From Kaistia dalseonensis (GTDB lineage Bacteria > Pseudomonadota > Alphaproteobacteria > Rhizobiales > Kaistiaceae), in the NCBI RefSeq assembly GCF_030814715.1, contig NZ_JAUSVO010000007.1, forward strand, positions 62,001-126,000: a DNA stretch of 64,000 nucleotides, read 5' to 3'. Positions 56,089 through 64,000 of this stretch are shown one piece after another (the stretch's first letter is position 1; each line of letters opens with the position of its first letter). Under the pieces are notes generated by a model. That model was not told the DNA's origin. It saw only the letters and a program-made list of their open reading frames with translations, and ran no database searches. The position numbers were made by a program, and so were the translations under genes.

Positions 56089-56122
56089 CGAATGGTCGGC
56101 CGGTTACCTGGCTGGCCATTCG
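56089..56122. terminator. Bidirectional hairpin terminator
   Basis: CGAATGGTCGGCC and GGCTGGCCATTCG form a 13-base stem as RNA with two G-U pairs and an 8-base loop. It lies between the convergent peroxiredoxin and rnhA genes. Confidence 0.65.
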
Positions 56123-56140
56123 TTGCGAAGGACTGTGCGA

Positions 56141-56611
56141 TCAGCTTGCTGCGACGGTCCGCTTCTTCGGCTTGAACGGCGCCATGCCCTCGCGGGCTAG
56201 TTCGTCGGCGCGCTCATTGGCCTCGTTGCCGGCATGGCCCTTGACCCAGTGCCAGTTCACCTTGTGGCGCTTCAGCGCTTCGTCCAGGCGCTGCCAGAGG
56301 TCGATATTCTTCACCGGCTTCTTGTCGGCCGTCTTCCAGCCGTTCTTCTTCCAGCCATGGATCCAGCCGGTGATCCCGCCCTTCACATATTGGGAATCGG
56401 TGTGGATATCGACCGTGCACGGGCGCTTGAGCGCATCGAGCGCTTCGATCGCTGCGGTGAGCTCCATGCGGTTGTTGGTGGTGTCGGGCGCGCCGCCCTT
56501 CAGTTCCATCCGCTTTTCGCCATAGATCAGGATCGCGCCCCAGCCGCCGGGGCCGGGATTGCCGGAACAGGCCCCGTCGGTCCAGATCGTCACGCTGTTT
56601 TCTTCGGTCAA
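56141..56611 (-). CDS. rnhA: Ribonuclease HI
   Basis: A 156-residue enzyme that cuts RNA in RNA/DNA hybrids. The catalytic acids are seen in '[10 protein letters not shown]', '[13 protein letters not shown]', '[10 protein letters not shown]' and '[15 protein letters not shown]'. The handle region '[15 protein letters not shown]' is typical. The start is TTG, overlapping the thrB stop by four bases (TTGA), so translation is coupled. Confidence 0.97.
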   Translation of the reverse strand: MTEENSVTIWTDGACSGNPGPGGWGAILIYGEKRMELKGGAPDTTNNRMELTAAIEALDALKRPCTVDIHTDSQYVKGGITGWIHGWKKNGWKTADKKPVKNIDLWQRLDEALKRHKVNWHWVKGHAGNEANERADELAREGMAPFKPKKRTVAAS

Positions 56612-57573
56612 ATGTTCAATCCATATGCGCCGACATCCTGCACCGTGCGGTGAAAGCGCAGCTTCTTCAGATATTCGAGCGGATCCTTCGGCGCCACCAG
56701 CGCTCCCGGCGGCACGTTCAGCCAGTCATAGAGGCGGGTGAGCAGGAAGCGCAGCGCCGAGCCGCGCGCCAGGATCGGCAACAGGCGGAGCTCGTCGTCC
56801 GTGAAGGGGCGCACCTTGGCGTAGGCGCCGAGCAGGGCCTTGGCCTTGGTCACGTTCAGCGACCCGTCCGGTTCGAAGCACCATGCGTTCAGGCAGATTG
56901 CCGCGTCATAGGCGAGGAAATCGTTGCAGGCGAAATAGAAGTCGATCAGTCCCGAAAGCCTGTCGCGCAGGAAGAAGACATTGTCGGGAAAAAGATCCGC
57001 ATGGATCACGCCCTTGGGCAGATCCGTCGGCCAGGCGGCCTCCAACTGGTCGAGTTCTCTCGCAATATCGATCGCGAGCCCCGGCAGCACCGTGTCGGCG
57101 CGACCGGCGGATCGATCGAAGAGCGGTCGCCAGCTATCGACGGAAAGAGCATTGCGGCGTGTCAGCGCGAAACCCTCGCCGGCAATGTGAAACCGCGCTA
57201 AGGCCTCGCCGACGGCGGCGCAATGCTCGACGCGCGGCCGCCTGATCCACATGCCCTGCAGAAAGGTCACGATTGCGGCGGGACGACCTGCCAGCCGGCC
57301 GAGAGCCTCGCCCGCTCTGTTGCGCACAGGCTGCGGACAGGTCAGTCCCCGGGCGGCGAGATGGTCCATGAGGCCGATGAAGAAGGGGAGGTCGTTCGGA
57401 TCGACCCGCTTCTCATAGAGCGTCAATATGTGTGGGCCGGCCTCGGTCACGATGAGGAAGTTCGAGTTCTCGACGCCTTCGGCAATGCCCTTGACGGAGA
57501 GAATTGCGCCGATGTCGTAACCCGCGATGAAGCGGTCGAGTTCGTCGTCTGCGATCTCGGTATAGACGGCCAT
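56608..57573 (-). CDS. thrB: Homoserine kinase (ThrB type II, APH fold)
   Basis: A 321-residue kinase of the aminoglycoside-phosphotransferase fold, the alphaproteobacterial form of homoserine kinase. It has '[13 protein letters not shown]', '[15 protein letters not shown]' (catalytic loop HxDxxxxN) and '[16 protein letters not shown]' (metal-binding Asp). It phosphorylates homoserine for threonine synthesis; threonine synthase lies at the end of the window on the same strand. Confidence 0.95.
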   Translation of the reverse strand: MAVYTEIADDELDRFIAGYDIGAILSVKGIAEGVENSNFLIVTEAGPHILTLYEKRVDPNDLPFFIGLMDHLAARGLTCPQPVRNRAGEALGRLAGRPAAIVTFLQGMWIRRPRVEHCAAVGEALARFHIAGEGFALTRRNALSVDSWRPLFDRSAGRADTVLPGLAIDIARELDQLEAAWPTDLPKGVIHADLFPDNVFFLRDRLSGLIDFYFACNDFLAYDAAICLNAWCFEPDGSLNVTKAKALLGAYAKVRPFTDDELRLLPILARGSALRFLLTRLYDWLNVPPGALVAPKDPLEYLKKLRFHRTVQDVGAYGLNI

Positions 57574-57583
57574 GGATCGGGTG

Positions 57584-58552
57584 CTACTCGGCTGCGGAAA
57601 GGCGCAATTCGCGCGGCAGATTGAAGGCTATGGTCTCTTCCGCATTCTGGACGAGCTCGACCTTGACGGCATAGCGCGCCGCGAAGGCGTCGATCACTTC
57701 CTCGACGAGGATTTCCGGCGCGGACGCGCCTGCCGTCACGCCGACGCTGCGGATGCCGTCAAGCCGCGACCAGTCTATATCCGAGGCGCGCTGAATCAGG
57801 ATCGAGACCGGGCATCCCTCGCGCTCGGCCACTTCGCGCAGACGCTGCGAATTGGACGAGTTCGGCGCGCCCACGACGATCATGGCGTCGACCTGGCCGG
57901 CGATCCGCTTCACGGCTTCCTGTCGATTGGTCGTCGCGTAGCAGATATCTTCTTTGTGCGGCGCCGTGATCGAGGGAAAGCGCTCGGTCAGGACGCGCAC
58001 GATCGCCGCCGTATCGTCGATCGAAAGTGTTGTCTGCGTGATGAAGGCGAGCCGCTCCGGATCCTTCGGCGTAAAGGCCAGCGCATCCTCGACCGTCTCC
58101 AGCAGCGTGACGCTGCCCTCGGGCAACTGCCCCATCGTGCCGATCACCTCGGGATGGCCGGCATGGCCGATCAGCACGATCTCGCGCTCGCGCTTGAAAT
58201 GGATCTGCGCTTCCTTGTGGACCTTGGAGACGAGCGGGCAGGTGGCGTCGAGAAAGAACATCTGCCGGGAACGCGCATTTTCCGGCACGGATTTGGGGAC
58301 GCCATGGGCCGAGAAGACGACGGGCTGTCCGTCATCGGGGATCTCGGTCAATTCCTCGACGAAGACCGCGCCCTTGTCCCTGAGACCGTCGACGACATAG
58401 CGGTTATGGACGATTTCGTGCCGGACATAGACCGGCGCGCCAAATTTCTTCAGCGCCAGCTCGACGATCTGGATCGCACGATCGACACCGGCGCAGAAGC
58501 CGCGCGGCGCGCAGAGCAGGATATCCAGCGGAGGCTTCGTCGCTTCTGTCAT
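57584..58552 (-). CDS. ispH: 4-hydroxy-3-methylbut-2-enyl diphosphate reductase
   Basis: A 322-residue [4Fe-4S] enzyme, the last step of the MEP pathway, giving isopentenyl and dimethylallyl diphosphate. The three cluster cysteines lie in '[13 protein letters not shown]', '[14 protein letters not shown]' and the region '[13 protein letters not shown]'. '[16 protein letters not shown]' binds the diphosphate. The ATG at 58552 is preferred over a TTG five codons upstream. Ends 10 bases before thrB. Confidence 0.96.
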   Translation of the reverse strand: MTEATKPPLDILLCAPRGFCAGVDRAIQIVELALKKFGAPVYVRHEIVHNRYVVDGLRDKGAVFVEELTEIPDDGQPVVFSAHGVPKSVPENARSRQMFFLDATCPLVSKVHKEAQIHFKREREIVLIGHAGHPEVIGTMGQLPEGSVTLLETVEDALAFTPKDPERLAFITQTTLSIDDTAAIVRVLTERFPSITAPHKEDICYATTNRQEAVKRIAGQVDAMIVVGAPNSSNSQRLREVAEREGCPVSILIQRASDIDWSRLDGIRSVGVTAGASAPEILVEEVIDAFAARYAVKVELVQNAEETIAFNLPRELRLSAAE

Positions 58553-58652
58553 GGTCGCTTCGATCAATATCGCCTGCCCGGGAATAGAGGGACGGGGCAG
58601 GGCGCTGTCAAGCGGGGCGCCCGGAACACCCCCGCCAAATCCGGCTGACGCT

Positions 58653-61541
58653 CTACGCGATCAGCGCCTCTTCCTCGCGGAAGAGCAGCTTGCCGGCATC
58701 GACGGCCGTCATCGGCTGGCCGAACAGCAAGCCCTGCGCAAATTCGCAGCCATGATCGTAGAGATCGAGCGCGTCGTCCTCCGTCTCCGCGCCCTCGGCG
58801 ACCACGTCCATGTGCAGTTCGTGGGCAAGGCCGATCATGGCACGCAGGATGACGCGCTTCTGCTTGGCCGCCGGGCCGCGCACGAAGCTCTGGTCGATCT
58901 TCAGCGTGTCGAAGGGGAAGCGCTGCAGGTAGGAGAGCGAGGAATAGCCCGTTCCGAAATCATCGAGCGACAGGCCGGCGCCGAGTTCCCGGACGCGCGC
59001 CAGCACTTGCGCGGCATATTCGGGGTTCTCCATGACGAGGCTTTCGGAGAGCTCCAGCTTCAGCGAGCCGCGTTGCAGCGGCGAGCGCGAGAGCACCGAT
59101 TTCACATCGTTGATCAGGTCGTGACGGAGCAATTGCCGGCTCGAAATATTGATCGAGACGAAGAGCGGCACGTCGCGGCCGAGCTGTTCCTGCCAGTCGG
59201 AAAGCTGCTTCGCCGCCCGGTCGAGCACGAAGAGGCCGAGCGGAATGATCAGCCCGCTGCGTTCGGCCAGCGGGATGAACTCCGCCGACGGAATGCGGCC
59301 ATGCTTCGGGTGATCCCAACGCACCTGAGCCTCGAAGCCCGAAATCGTGCGGTCTTCGAGGCGCACTACCGGCTGGTACAGAACCTTGATTTCGTCGCGG
59401 CCGATGGCGCGGCGAAGATCCGCTTCCAGCGTCAGCGTGTCGGCCCCATGCTGGCGCAGCGCCGGCCGGAAGGCTTCGATGCGGTCGCCGCCGAGGCGCT
59501 TGGCGTAATACATGCCGATCTCGGCATCCTTGACCATCTCGATCGCTTCGGACTGCTTGGCATCATACATGGCGATGCCGATCGAGGCGGTCAGGAAGAT
59601 TTCCTTGTCGCCGAACGAGATCGGCGCGCGCAGCGTCCGGCGGACCGAATCGGCGAAGGCCGCGATCCGTTCGGGCTCGTTCTCCGAAATCAGAAGGAAG
59701 GCGAATTGGTCGCCGGCGAGCCGGGCGAGCGTGTCCTGGGGCTTGAGCAGGCGTGCGAGGCGGCGCGCAACGGTCAGCAGCATCGAATCGCCGACTGAAA
59801 GGCCGAAACCGTCATTGACCTGCTTGAAGCGATCTATGTCGAGCAGGAAGACGGACGGGCGCGGCGCGCCTTCCGTTTGCGTCCGCGTCATCGCCATGGC
59901 GAGGCGATCGACGAAGAGCTCGCGATTGGGCAGTCCCGTCAGATTGTCGTGCACGGCGTCGTGCAACAGCCGCTCTTCCGAGGTCCGCTCTTCGGTGACG
60001 TCGAGCAGCGTGCCGACGCAGCGCAGAACCTCACCATCCGAGCCGAGCACCGGCCGGGCGCGCAGATGGAACCAGCGATAATGGCCATCTTCAGAGCGCA
60101 GGCGGAAATCCTGCGAGATGCGGCCACGGCGCTGTTCGATGACGGCGTCGAGGGTGGCTTTGAACCGGTCGCGGTCGGAGGGGTGGAGCACATCGAGCCA
60201 GTCGCGCGCGGGTCCTTCCAGCGTGCCGTGCTTGAGGCCCAGCAACTCCTCGGCCTCGGCGCTGGTGAAGATGCGGTCGCGCGCGACATCCCAGTCCCAG
60301 ACGATGTCGCCCGCGCCGGTCAGCGCCAGGGCGCGCCGCTCCGTCTCGCCGATGGCGCCTTGCGCGATGGTTCCGCCGGCGAACGCATGCTGCATCACCG
60401 TGAACCCGATCAGCAGCACGATCAGCACCAGGCCGCCGTTCAGCGCCGGCTGGATCACGTCATTCGCGAGCGTGCCGGTGACGGTCAGATAGGCGCCGGC
60501 GATCCAGACGATCAGGAGAATCCAGGTCGGGATCAGCATGATCGCGCGATCATAATGATGCAGCGAAAGATAGATGATGACGAGGAAGCCGAGCGTGACG
60601 GTCAGGCCGAAGGAAAGCCGTGCGACGCCCGCCGCGATGCCGGGCTCGAACACCGCGACGCCGAGCAGGATCACGAGGCCGACGAGCCAGGCGATGGTGG
60701 CGTGGCTGTAGCGCACATGCCATCGGTTCAGATTGAGATAGGTGTAGGTGAAGATCAGCAGCGCCGCCGAAAGCAGCACCTCCGCAAAGGCGCGCCACAT
60801 CTTGTCGTCGCCGGGCGCGATCTGGATCACCTTGTTCCAGAAGCCGAAATCGATCGCGAGATAGATCAGCACCGACCAGGCGAGACCGGCTGTCGCCGGG
60901 AACATGGCCGTGCCCTTCACCACGAAGACGATGGTGAGGAACAGCGCCAGCAGGCCGGAAATGCCGAGGACGATGCCGTGATACAGCGTGTAGCTGTTGA
61001 TCGCGTCCTTGTAGTTGTCGGGATCCCAGAGATAGAGCTGCGGCAGGACCGGCGTCCTGAGCTCGATCACGAAGGTCACGATGGCGCCGGGGTCGAGCGT
61101 TATGCGGAAGACGTCGGCTTCCTGGCTCTGCTGTCGCTCCGGCGCGAACCCCTGGCTCGGGGTCACCGTGGCGATGCGCGAAGCACCTAGATCGGGAATG
61201 AGCAGGCCGGAATTGGCCAATCGGAAATGCGGCGCGACCAGCAGACGATCGATCTGTTCGTCGCCATTATTGGTGAGCGCGAAATAGGCCCAGTAGGAGG
61301 TTCCACCGGCTCCGTTCGCGCGCACTTCGATTCGGCGCACAATGCCGTCCGCGCCGGGCGCGGTCGAAACCTGGACACGATCGGAGGGGTCGCGCGACGC
61401 GAAGTCGACAGCGTTGGTCAGATCGAGGGTCTTGCCGTCGAGCGGCACGGTCAGTGCGTCCAGCGCTTCGACACGAGATGCGGATCCCGCGAGCGCAAAA
61501 AGCACGATACCGATCGCTGCGACGATACGGTTAAGCGACAA
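58653..61541 (-). CDS. Membrane 7TM-PAS-GGDEF-EAL protein
   Basis: A 962-residue signalling protein. Domains in order: a signal peptide (1-26), a periplasmic sensing domain of the 7TMR-DISM type (about 30-180), seven membrane helices (about 185-395), a PAS domain (about 405-525), GGDEF (about 530-695) and EAL (about 705-955). The GGDEF signature reads AGDQF (about 608-612), so diguanylate cyclase activity is unlikely. The EAL signature reads EAQ (about 735), but 'LELSES', '[10 protein letters not shown]', 'LKIDQSF' and 'VVAEGAET' are kept, so c-di-GMP cleavage is plausible. TTG start with a strong AGGAGG site. Confidence 0.92.
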   Translation of the reverse strand: MSLNRIVAAIGIVLFALAGSASRVEALDALTVPLDGKTLDLTNAVDFASRDPSDRVQVSTAPGADGIVRRIEVRANGAGGTSYWAYFALTNNGDEQIDRLLVAPHFRLANSGLLIPDLGASRIATVTPSQGFAPERQQSQEADVFRITLDPGAIVTFVIELRTPVLPQLYLWDPDNYKDAINSYTLYHGIVLGISGLLALFLTIVFVVKGTAMFPATAGLAWSVLIYLAIDFGFWNKVIQIAPGDDKMWRAFAEVLLSAALLIFTYTYLNLNRWHVRYSHATIAWLVGLVILLGVAVFEPGIAAGVARLSFGLTVTLGFLVIIYLSLHHYDRAIMLIPTWILLIVWIAGAYLTVTGTLANDVIQPALNGGLVLIVLLIGFTVMQHAFAGGTIAQGAIGETERRALALTGAGDIVWDWDVARDRIFTSAEAEELLGLKHGTLEGPARDWLDVLHPSDRDRFKATLDAVIEQRRGRISQDFRLRSEDGHYRWFHLRARPVLGSDGEVLRCVGTLLDVTEERTSEERLLHDAVHDNLTGLPNRELFVDRLAMAMTRTQTEGAPRPSVFLLDIDRFKQVNDGFGLSVGDSMLLTVARRLARLLKPQDTLARLAGDQFAFLLISENEPERIAAFADSVRRTLRAPISFGDKEIFLTASIGIAMYDAKQSEAIEMVKDAEIGMYYAKRLGGDRIEAFRPALRQHGADTLTLEADLRRAIGRDEIKVLYQPVVRLEDRTISGFEAQVRWDHPKHGRIPSAEFIPLAERSGLIIPLGLFVLDRAAKQLSDWQEQLGRDVPLFVSINISSRQLLRHDLINDVKSVLSRSPLQRGSLKLELSESLVMENPEYAAQVLARVRELGAGLSLDDFGTGYSSLSYLQRFPFDTLKIDQSFVRGPAAKQKRVILRAMIGLAHELHMDVVAEGAETEDDALDLYDHGCEFAQGLLFGQPMTAVDAGKLLFREEEALIA

Positions 61542-61668
61542 ACAAACCTCCTACAGGCCGTTGAGAGTTACTATTCAACGGCATGCCAGTCCAAGGGTTT
61601 TTCGCCCCGGTAATGAGTGTGATCGCCCGCGCGGCAATTGGCGGGCCGTGGAAATCGTATATCTCGCT

Positions 61669-62280
61669 TCAGGGCCGTGGATCGTCGCTGACGATGGCGA
61701 AGAGCAGGTGATCCTGCCAGCGTCCCTCGATGCAGAGATAACGACGAGCATAGCCCTCGCGTGTAAATCCGGCTTTTTCGAGAAGGCGGATGGAAGCGGC
61801 GTTGTGCGGCAGGCAGGCCGCTTCCAGTCGGTGCAGCCGCAACGTCTCGAACACGAACGGCATGATCGCTTTGACGGCCGCGCCCATCAGGCCCTGGCCG
61901 GCATAAGGCGCGCCCATCCAATAGCCGAGCGAGCAGGATTGCGTGACGCCGCGCACGATGTGGGAGAGCGTCAAGCCGCCGACCAGCGTCAGCCCCTCAG
62001 CCTTGAAGACGAGGAAGGGATAGCCCGTCGCCTCGTGCATTTCACGCTGATAGCGCCGGAGACGACGCCTGTAAGCGGGGCGCGTCAGGTCATCGGACGG
62101 CCAGATCGGCTCCCAGGGCATCAGGAAATTCCGGCTCTCCTCGCGCAGGCTGGACCAGGCCGGATAGTCGGCCATGGTCGGCGCGCGCAGGATGACCTTT
62201 TCGCCGGCAATGATCGGTGCCGGGTGGAAGGGCACGACCGATCTCAGGAATTCCATCGTCGCGCCCAGCCCCGTATCCAA
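61669..62280 (-). CDS. GNAT family N-acetyltransferase (RimJ/RimL-like)
   Basis: A 203-residue acetyltransferase with the RimJ-type pattern: 'LRAPTMADYPAWSSLREESR', 'LGYWMGAPYAGQGLMGAAV' (acetyl-CoA loop) and 'LPHNAASIRLLEKAGFTREGYARRYL' (in parts). It may acetylate a ribosomal protein or another N-terminus. It begins with TTG three bases after the M16 peptidase stop; an ATG at 62256 is the alternative. Confidence 0.9.
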   Translation of the reverse strand: MDTGLGATMEFLRSVVPFHPAPIIAGEKVILRAPTMADYPAWSSLREESRNFLMPWEPIWPSDDLTRPAYRRRLRRYQREMHEATGYPFLVFKAEGLTLVGGLTLSHIVRGVTQSCSLGYWMGAPYAGQGLMGAAVKAIMPFVFETLRLHRLEAACLPHNAASIRLLEKAGFTREGYARRYLCIEGRWQDHLLFAIVSDDPRP

Positions 62281-62283
62281 TCG

Positions 62284-63558
62284 TCAGGCCTCGACCGGAG
62301 ATCCGAGCCGCGCGGCGATGCGGTCTCGGCTGGCCAGCTTGTCGATCGGCCCGATGGCCGCGACGGTCGGTGCGCTTCCCGTGAACAGGGTTTGGGCGAG
62401 GTTGCGGACGCGCTCGACACTGACGTCGTCGATGCGGGCGACGAGTTCGTCGACCGGAATCGGCCGGCCAAACAAGAGCATCTGCCGCGCGAGTTGGCCC
62501 GCGCGTGCGGCGGGGCTTTCGAGACTCATGAGCAGGCTGGCCCGCATCTGCGCCCGGGCGCGCCCGAGCTCGGCCTCGGTGAGGTCCTGGCTGGACCGCT
62601 CGAGCTCCCCGAGCAGAACCGGCATCAGCTTGTCGATGTCATCCGCGCCGGTCGCCGCATGGATGCCGAAAATGCCGGTATCGGCGAAGCTCCAGTGGAA
62701 GGCATAGATCGAGTAGCAGAGCCCGCGCTTTTCCCGCACTTCCTGGAAGAGACGCGATGACATGCCGCCGCCGAGCAGCGAGGCGAGGATCTGCACGGCA
62801 TGGAAGTCCTCGGAGGCGTAGGGGAGCCCCTCGAAGCCCAGCAGAATCTGCGCCTCCATCAGCTTGCGCTTTTCGCGCATGTCGCCGCCGCGATAGAGCG
62901 CCTTGGCGGGCTCCGGCAGTGGGCTGGAGGGCAGGCTCGCGAAATGCTCCTCGGCATAGCGCACGATCGCCTGATGGTCGACGGCGCCAGCGGCCGACAA
63001 GACCATCGACGGCCCGTGATAATGGCGATCCAGATAGGAGGAGAGGTTCGCCGAACTCGTCCGGCGCACGGTCTCTGCCGTGCCGAGGATGGTGCGGCCG
63101 AGGGCCTGTTCCGGGAAGGCGCTCTCGACGAAGAAGTCGAAGACGCGATCTTCGGGCGTGTCGAGTGAGGCGCCGATTTCCTGCACGATCACATGCTGCT
63201 CGCGCGCCAGCTCCTCGGCATCGAAGGCCGAATTGCACAGGATATCGCCCAGAATATCGACGGCGAGTTCCGCGTCATTCTTGAGGATTCGCGCATAATA
63301 GGACGTCGTCTCGACGCTGGTCGCGGCATTGACTTCACCACCGACGGCCTCGATCTCCTCGGCAATGTCGGTCGCCGAGCGTCGGGCGGTCCCCTTGAAC
63401 GCCATATGCTCGAGCAGATGCGAGATGCCGTGCTCCTCGGGCTGTTCAAGCCGTGAGCCTGCACCGACCCAGATACCGAGCGCGGCGCTCTCGAGATGAG
63501 CCATCTCGTGGGTCGCGACCGTAAGGCCCGACGGTAGCGTCGTCACCTGAACTGTCAT
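62284..63558 (-). CDS. M16 family zinc peptidase (processing-peptidase-like)
   Basis: A 424-residue peptidase with the inverted zinc motif HLLEH ('GISHLLEHMAFKGT') and the downstream Glu region 'EIEAVGGEVNAATSVETTSYYA'. The C-terminal half has 'REKRGLCYSIYAF' for substrate binding. It resembles the mitochondrial processing peptidase beta subunit, whose bacterial relatives lie next to thrC in alphaproteobacteria. The ATG at 63558 is the normal start. Confidence 0.95.
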   Translation of the reverse strand: MTVQVTTLPSGLTVATHEMAHLESAALGIWVGAGSRLEQPEEHGISHLLEHMAFKGTARRSATDIAEEIEAVGGEVNAATSVETTSYYARILKNDAELAVDILGDILCNSAFDAEELAREQHVIVQEIGASLDTPEDRVFDFFVESAFPEQALGRTILGTAETVRRTSSANLSSYLDRHYHGPSMVLSAAGAVDHQAIVRYAEEHFASLPSSPLPEPAKALYRGGDMREKRKLMEAQILLGFEGLPYASEDFHAVQILASLLGGGMSSRLFQEVREKRGLCYSIYAFHWSFADTGIFGIHAATGADDIDKLMPVLLGELERSSQDLTEAELGRARAQMRASLLMSLESPAARAGQLARQMLLFGRPIPVDELVARIDDVSVERVRNLAQTLFTGSAPTVAAIGPIDKLASRDRIAARLGSPVEA

Positions 63559-63583
63559 GCCCGTGCAACCGCGCAATGGACCA

Positions 63584-64000
63584 TCATGTCTCCACCCTTT
63601 CACCGACGGCACGGGCGCGCGCTTCGACGAAGCGGGCGATGGCGCCGATATCATTGGGGAGGACCGAAAAACGCTCCTCCTTCGCCATGAGATCGCCGAG
63701 CCAGACGGGCAGGGCGGGCCGAACACCAGTTGCCGCCTCGACGGCGGCCGGGAATTTCGCGGGGTGCGCCGTCGAAAGCGTCACCATCGGCGTCGCCGAG
63801 TCGCCTTGGCGCGCCGCAACGGACAGCGCTACGGCCGTATGCGGATCGGCCAGATAGCCGGCCTCTGCCAGCATCTGCCGCATGGTCTCGGCCGTCTCCG
63901 CCTCGCTGGTCCGGCCGGCCGCAAATTCCTCCCGGATTGCGCCGAGGGCTGCCGCCGGAATCGTGAACGCACCGGATTGGCCGAGCCCGTCCATCAGGCG
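63584..64000 (-). CDS. thrC: Threonine synthase, C-terminal part
   Basis: The coding frame runs off the end of the window, so the start and the PLP-lysine are outside. The 138 visible residues match the C-terminus: 'MDGLGQSGAFTI', 'GYLADPHTAVALSVA', 'TLSTAHPAKFPAAVEAATG' and the ending 'LPVWLGDLMAKEERFSVLPND'. The enzyme converts phosphohomoserine to threonine, the step after ThrB (56608). Confidence 0.93.
   Translation of the reverse strand, partial: RLMDGLGQSGAFTIPAAALGAIREEFAAGRTSEAETAETMRQMLAEAGYLADPHTAVALSVAARQGDSATPMVTLSTAHPAKFPAAVEAATGVRPALPVWLGDLMAKEERFSVLPNDIGAIARFVEARARAVGERVET

Overview
The window is high-GC, densely coded DNA from an alphaproteobacterium, most likely of the order Hyphomicrobiales (Rhizobiales); the genus cannot be fixed from sequence alone. 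Pointers are the block tldD - pyridoxamine-oxidase-like - ialB - coxB - coxA - ctaB - small CoxF-like protein - ctaG - coxC - DUF983 - SURF1, the block YqgE - DsbD-like - peroxiredoxin - rnhA - thrB - ispH, the run thrC - M16 peptidase - GNAT - GGDEF/EAL, and the xseB/histone-deacetylase-like pair in the neighbourhood of dxs. No tRNA, rRNA, CRISPR array, transposase or phage gene was seen.
Layout. 1-5786: end of a DUF4010 membrane protein, zinc alcohol dehydrogenase, small potassium channel, DUF1993 protein, then a Spy/CpxP-like periplasmic protein divergent from an OmpR-type regulator and its histidine kinase. 5793-22548: a purine and nucleoside island with guanine deaminase, a second amidohydrolase of the TrzA/MtaD type, a catalytic-domain-only oxygenase, a complete BMP-type nucleoside ABC transporter, adenosine deaminase, an AraC regulator heading a coupled operon (acylphosphatase-like, Rieske protein, GST-like), adenine deaminase, a DUF4432 epimerase-like protein and an SDR. 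22742-24709: a CoA transferase/crotonase pair. 24740-45311: mixed housekeeping and accessory genes (DUF1275, SCO, lipase-like hydrolase, HD protein, dxs, ClC channel, amidase, an intact Rieske oxygenase, pirin, xseB, deacetylase, crotonase, Sua5, choloylglycine-hydrolase-like enzyme, DnaJ-like, pdxH, AraC/DUF308 divergent pair, tldD). 45336-52716: IalB and the cytochrome aa3 oxidase genes. 52803-64000: periplasmic phytase-like protein, YqgE, DsbD-like, peroxiredoxin, rnhA, thrB, ispH, a membrane GGDEF/EAL protein, GNAT, M16 peptidase and the 3' end of thrC.
How it fits together. The transporter should import nucleosides, and the deaminases would convert adenosine, adenine and guanine to inosine, hypoxanthine and xanthine. 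The most unusual signal lies in this island. One oxygenase gene (8712-9581) keeps the mononuclear-iron motif but has lost the Rieske cluster loops. A separate gene about 7.5 kb away (17066-17761) keeps all four Rieske ligands but has no mononuclear-iron motif. Together they look like a split Rieske oxygenase, linked to an acylphosphatase-like protein that has lost its catalytic arginine. That function is a hypothesis. Three different REPIN-like palindromic repeats lie between genes, one of them inside the transporter operon.
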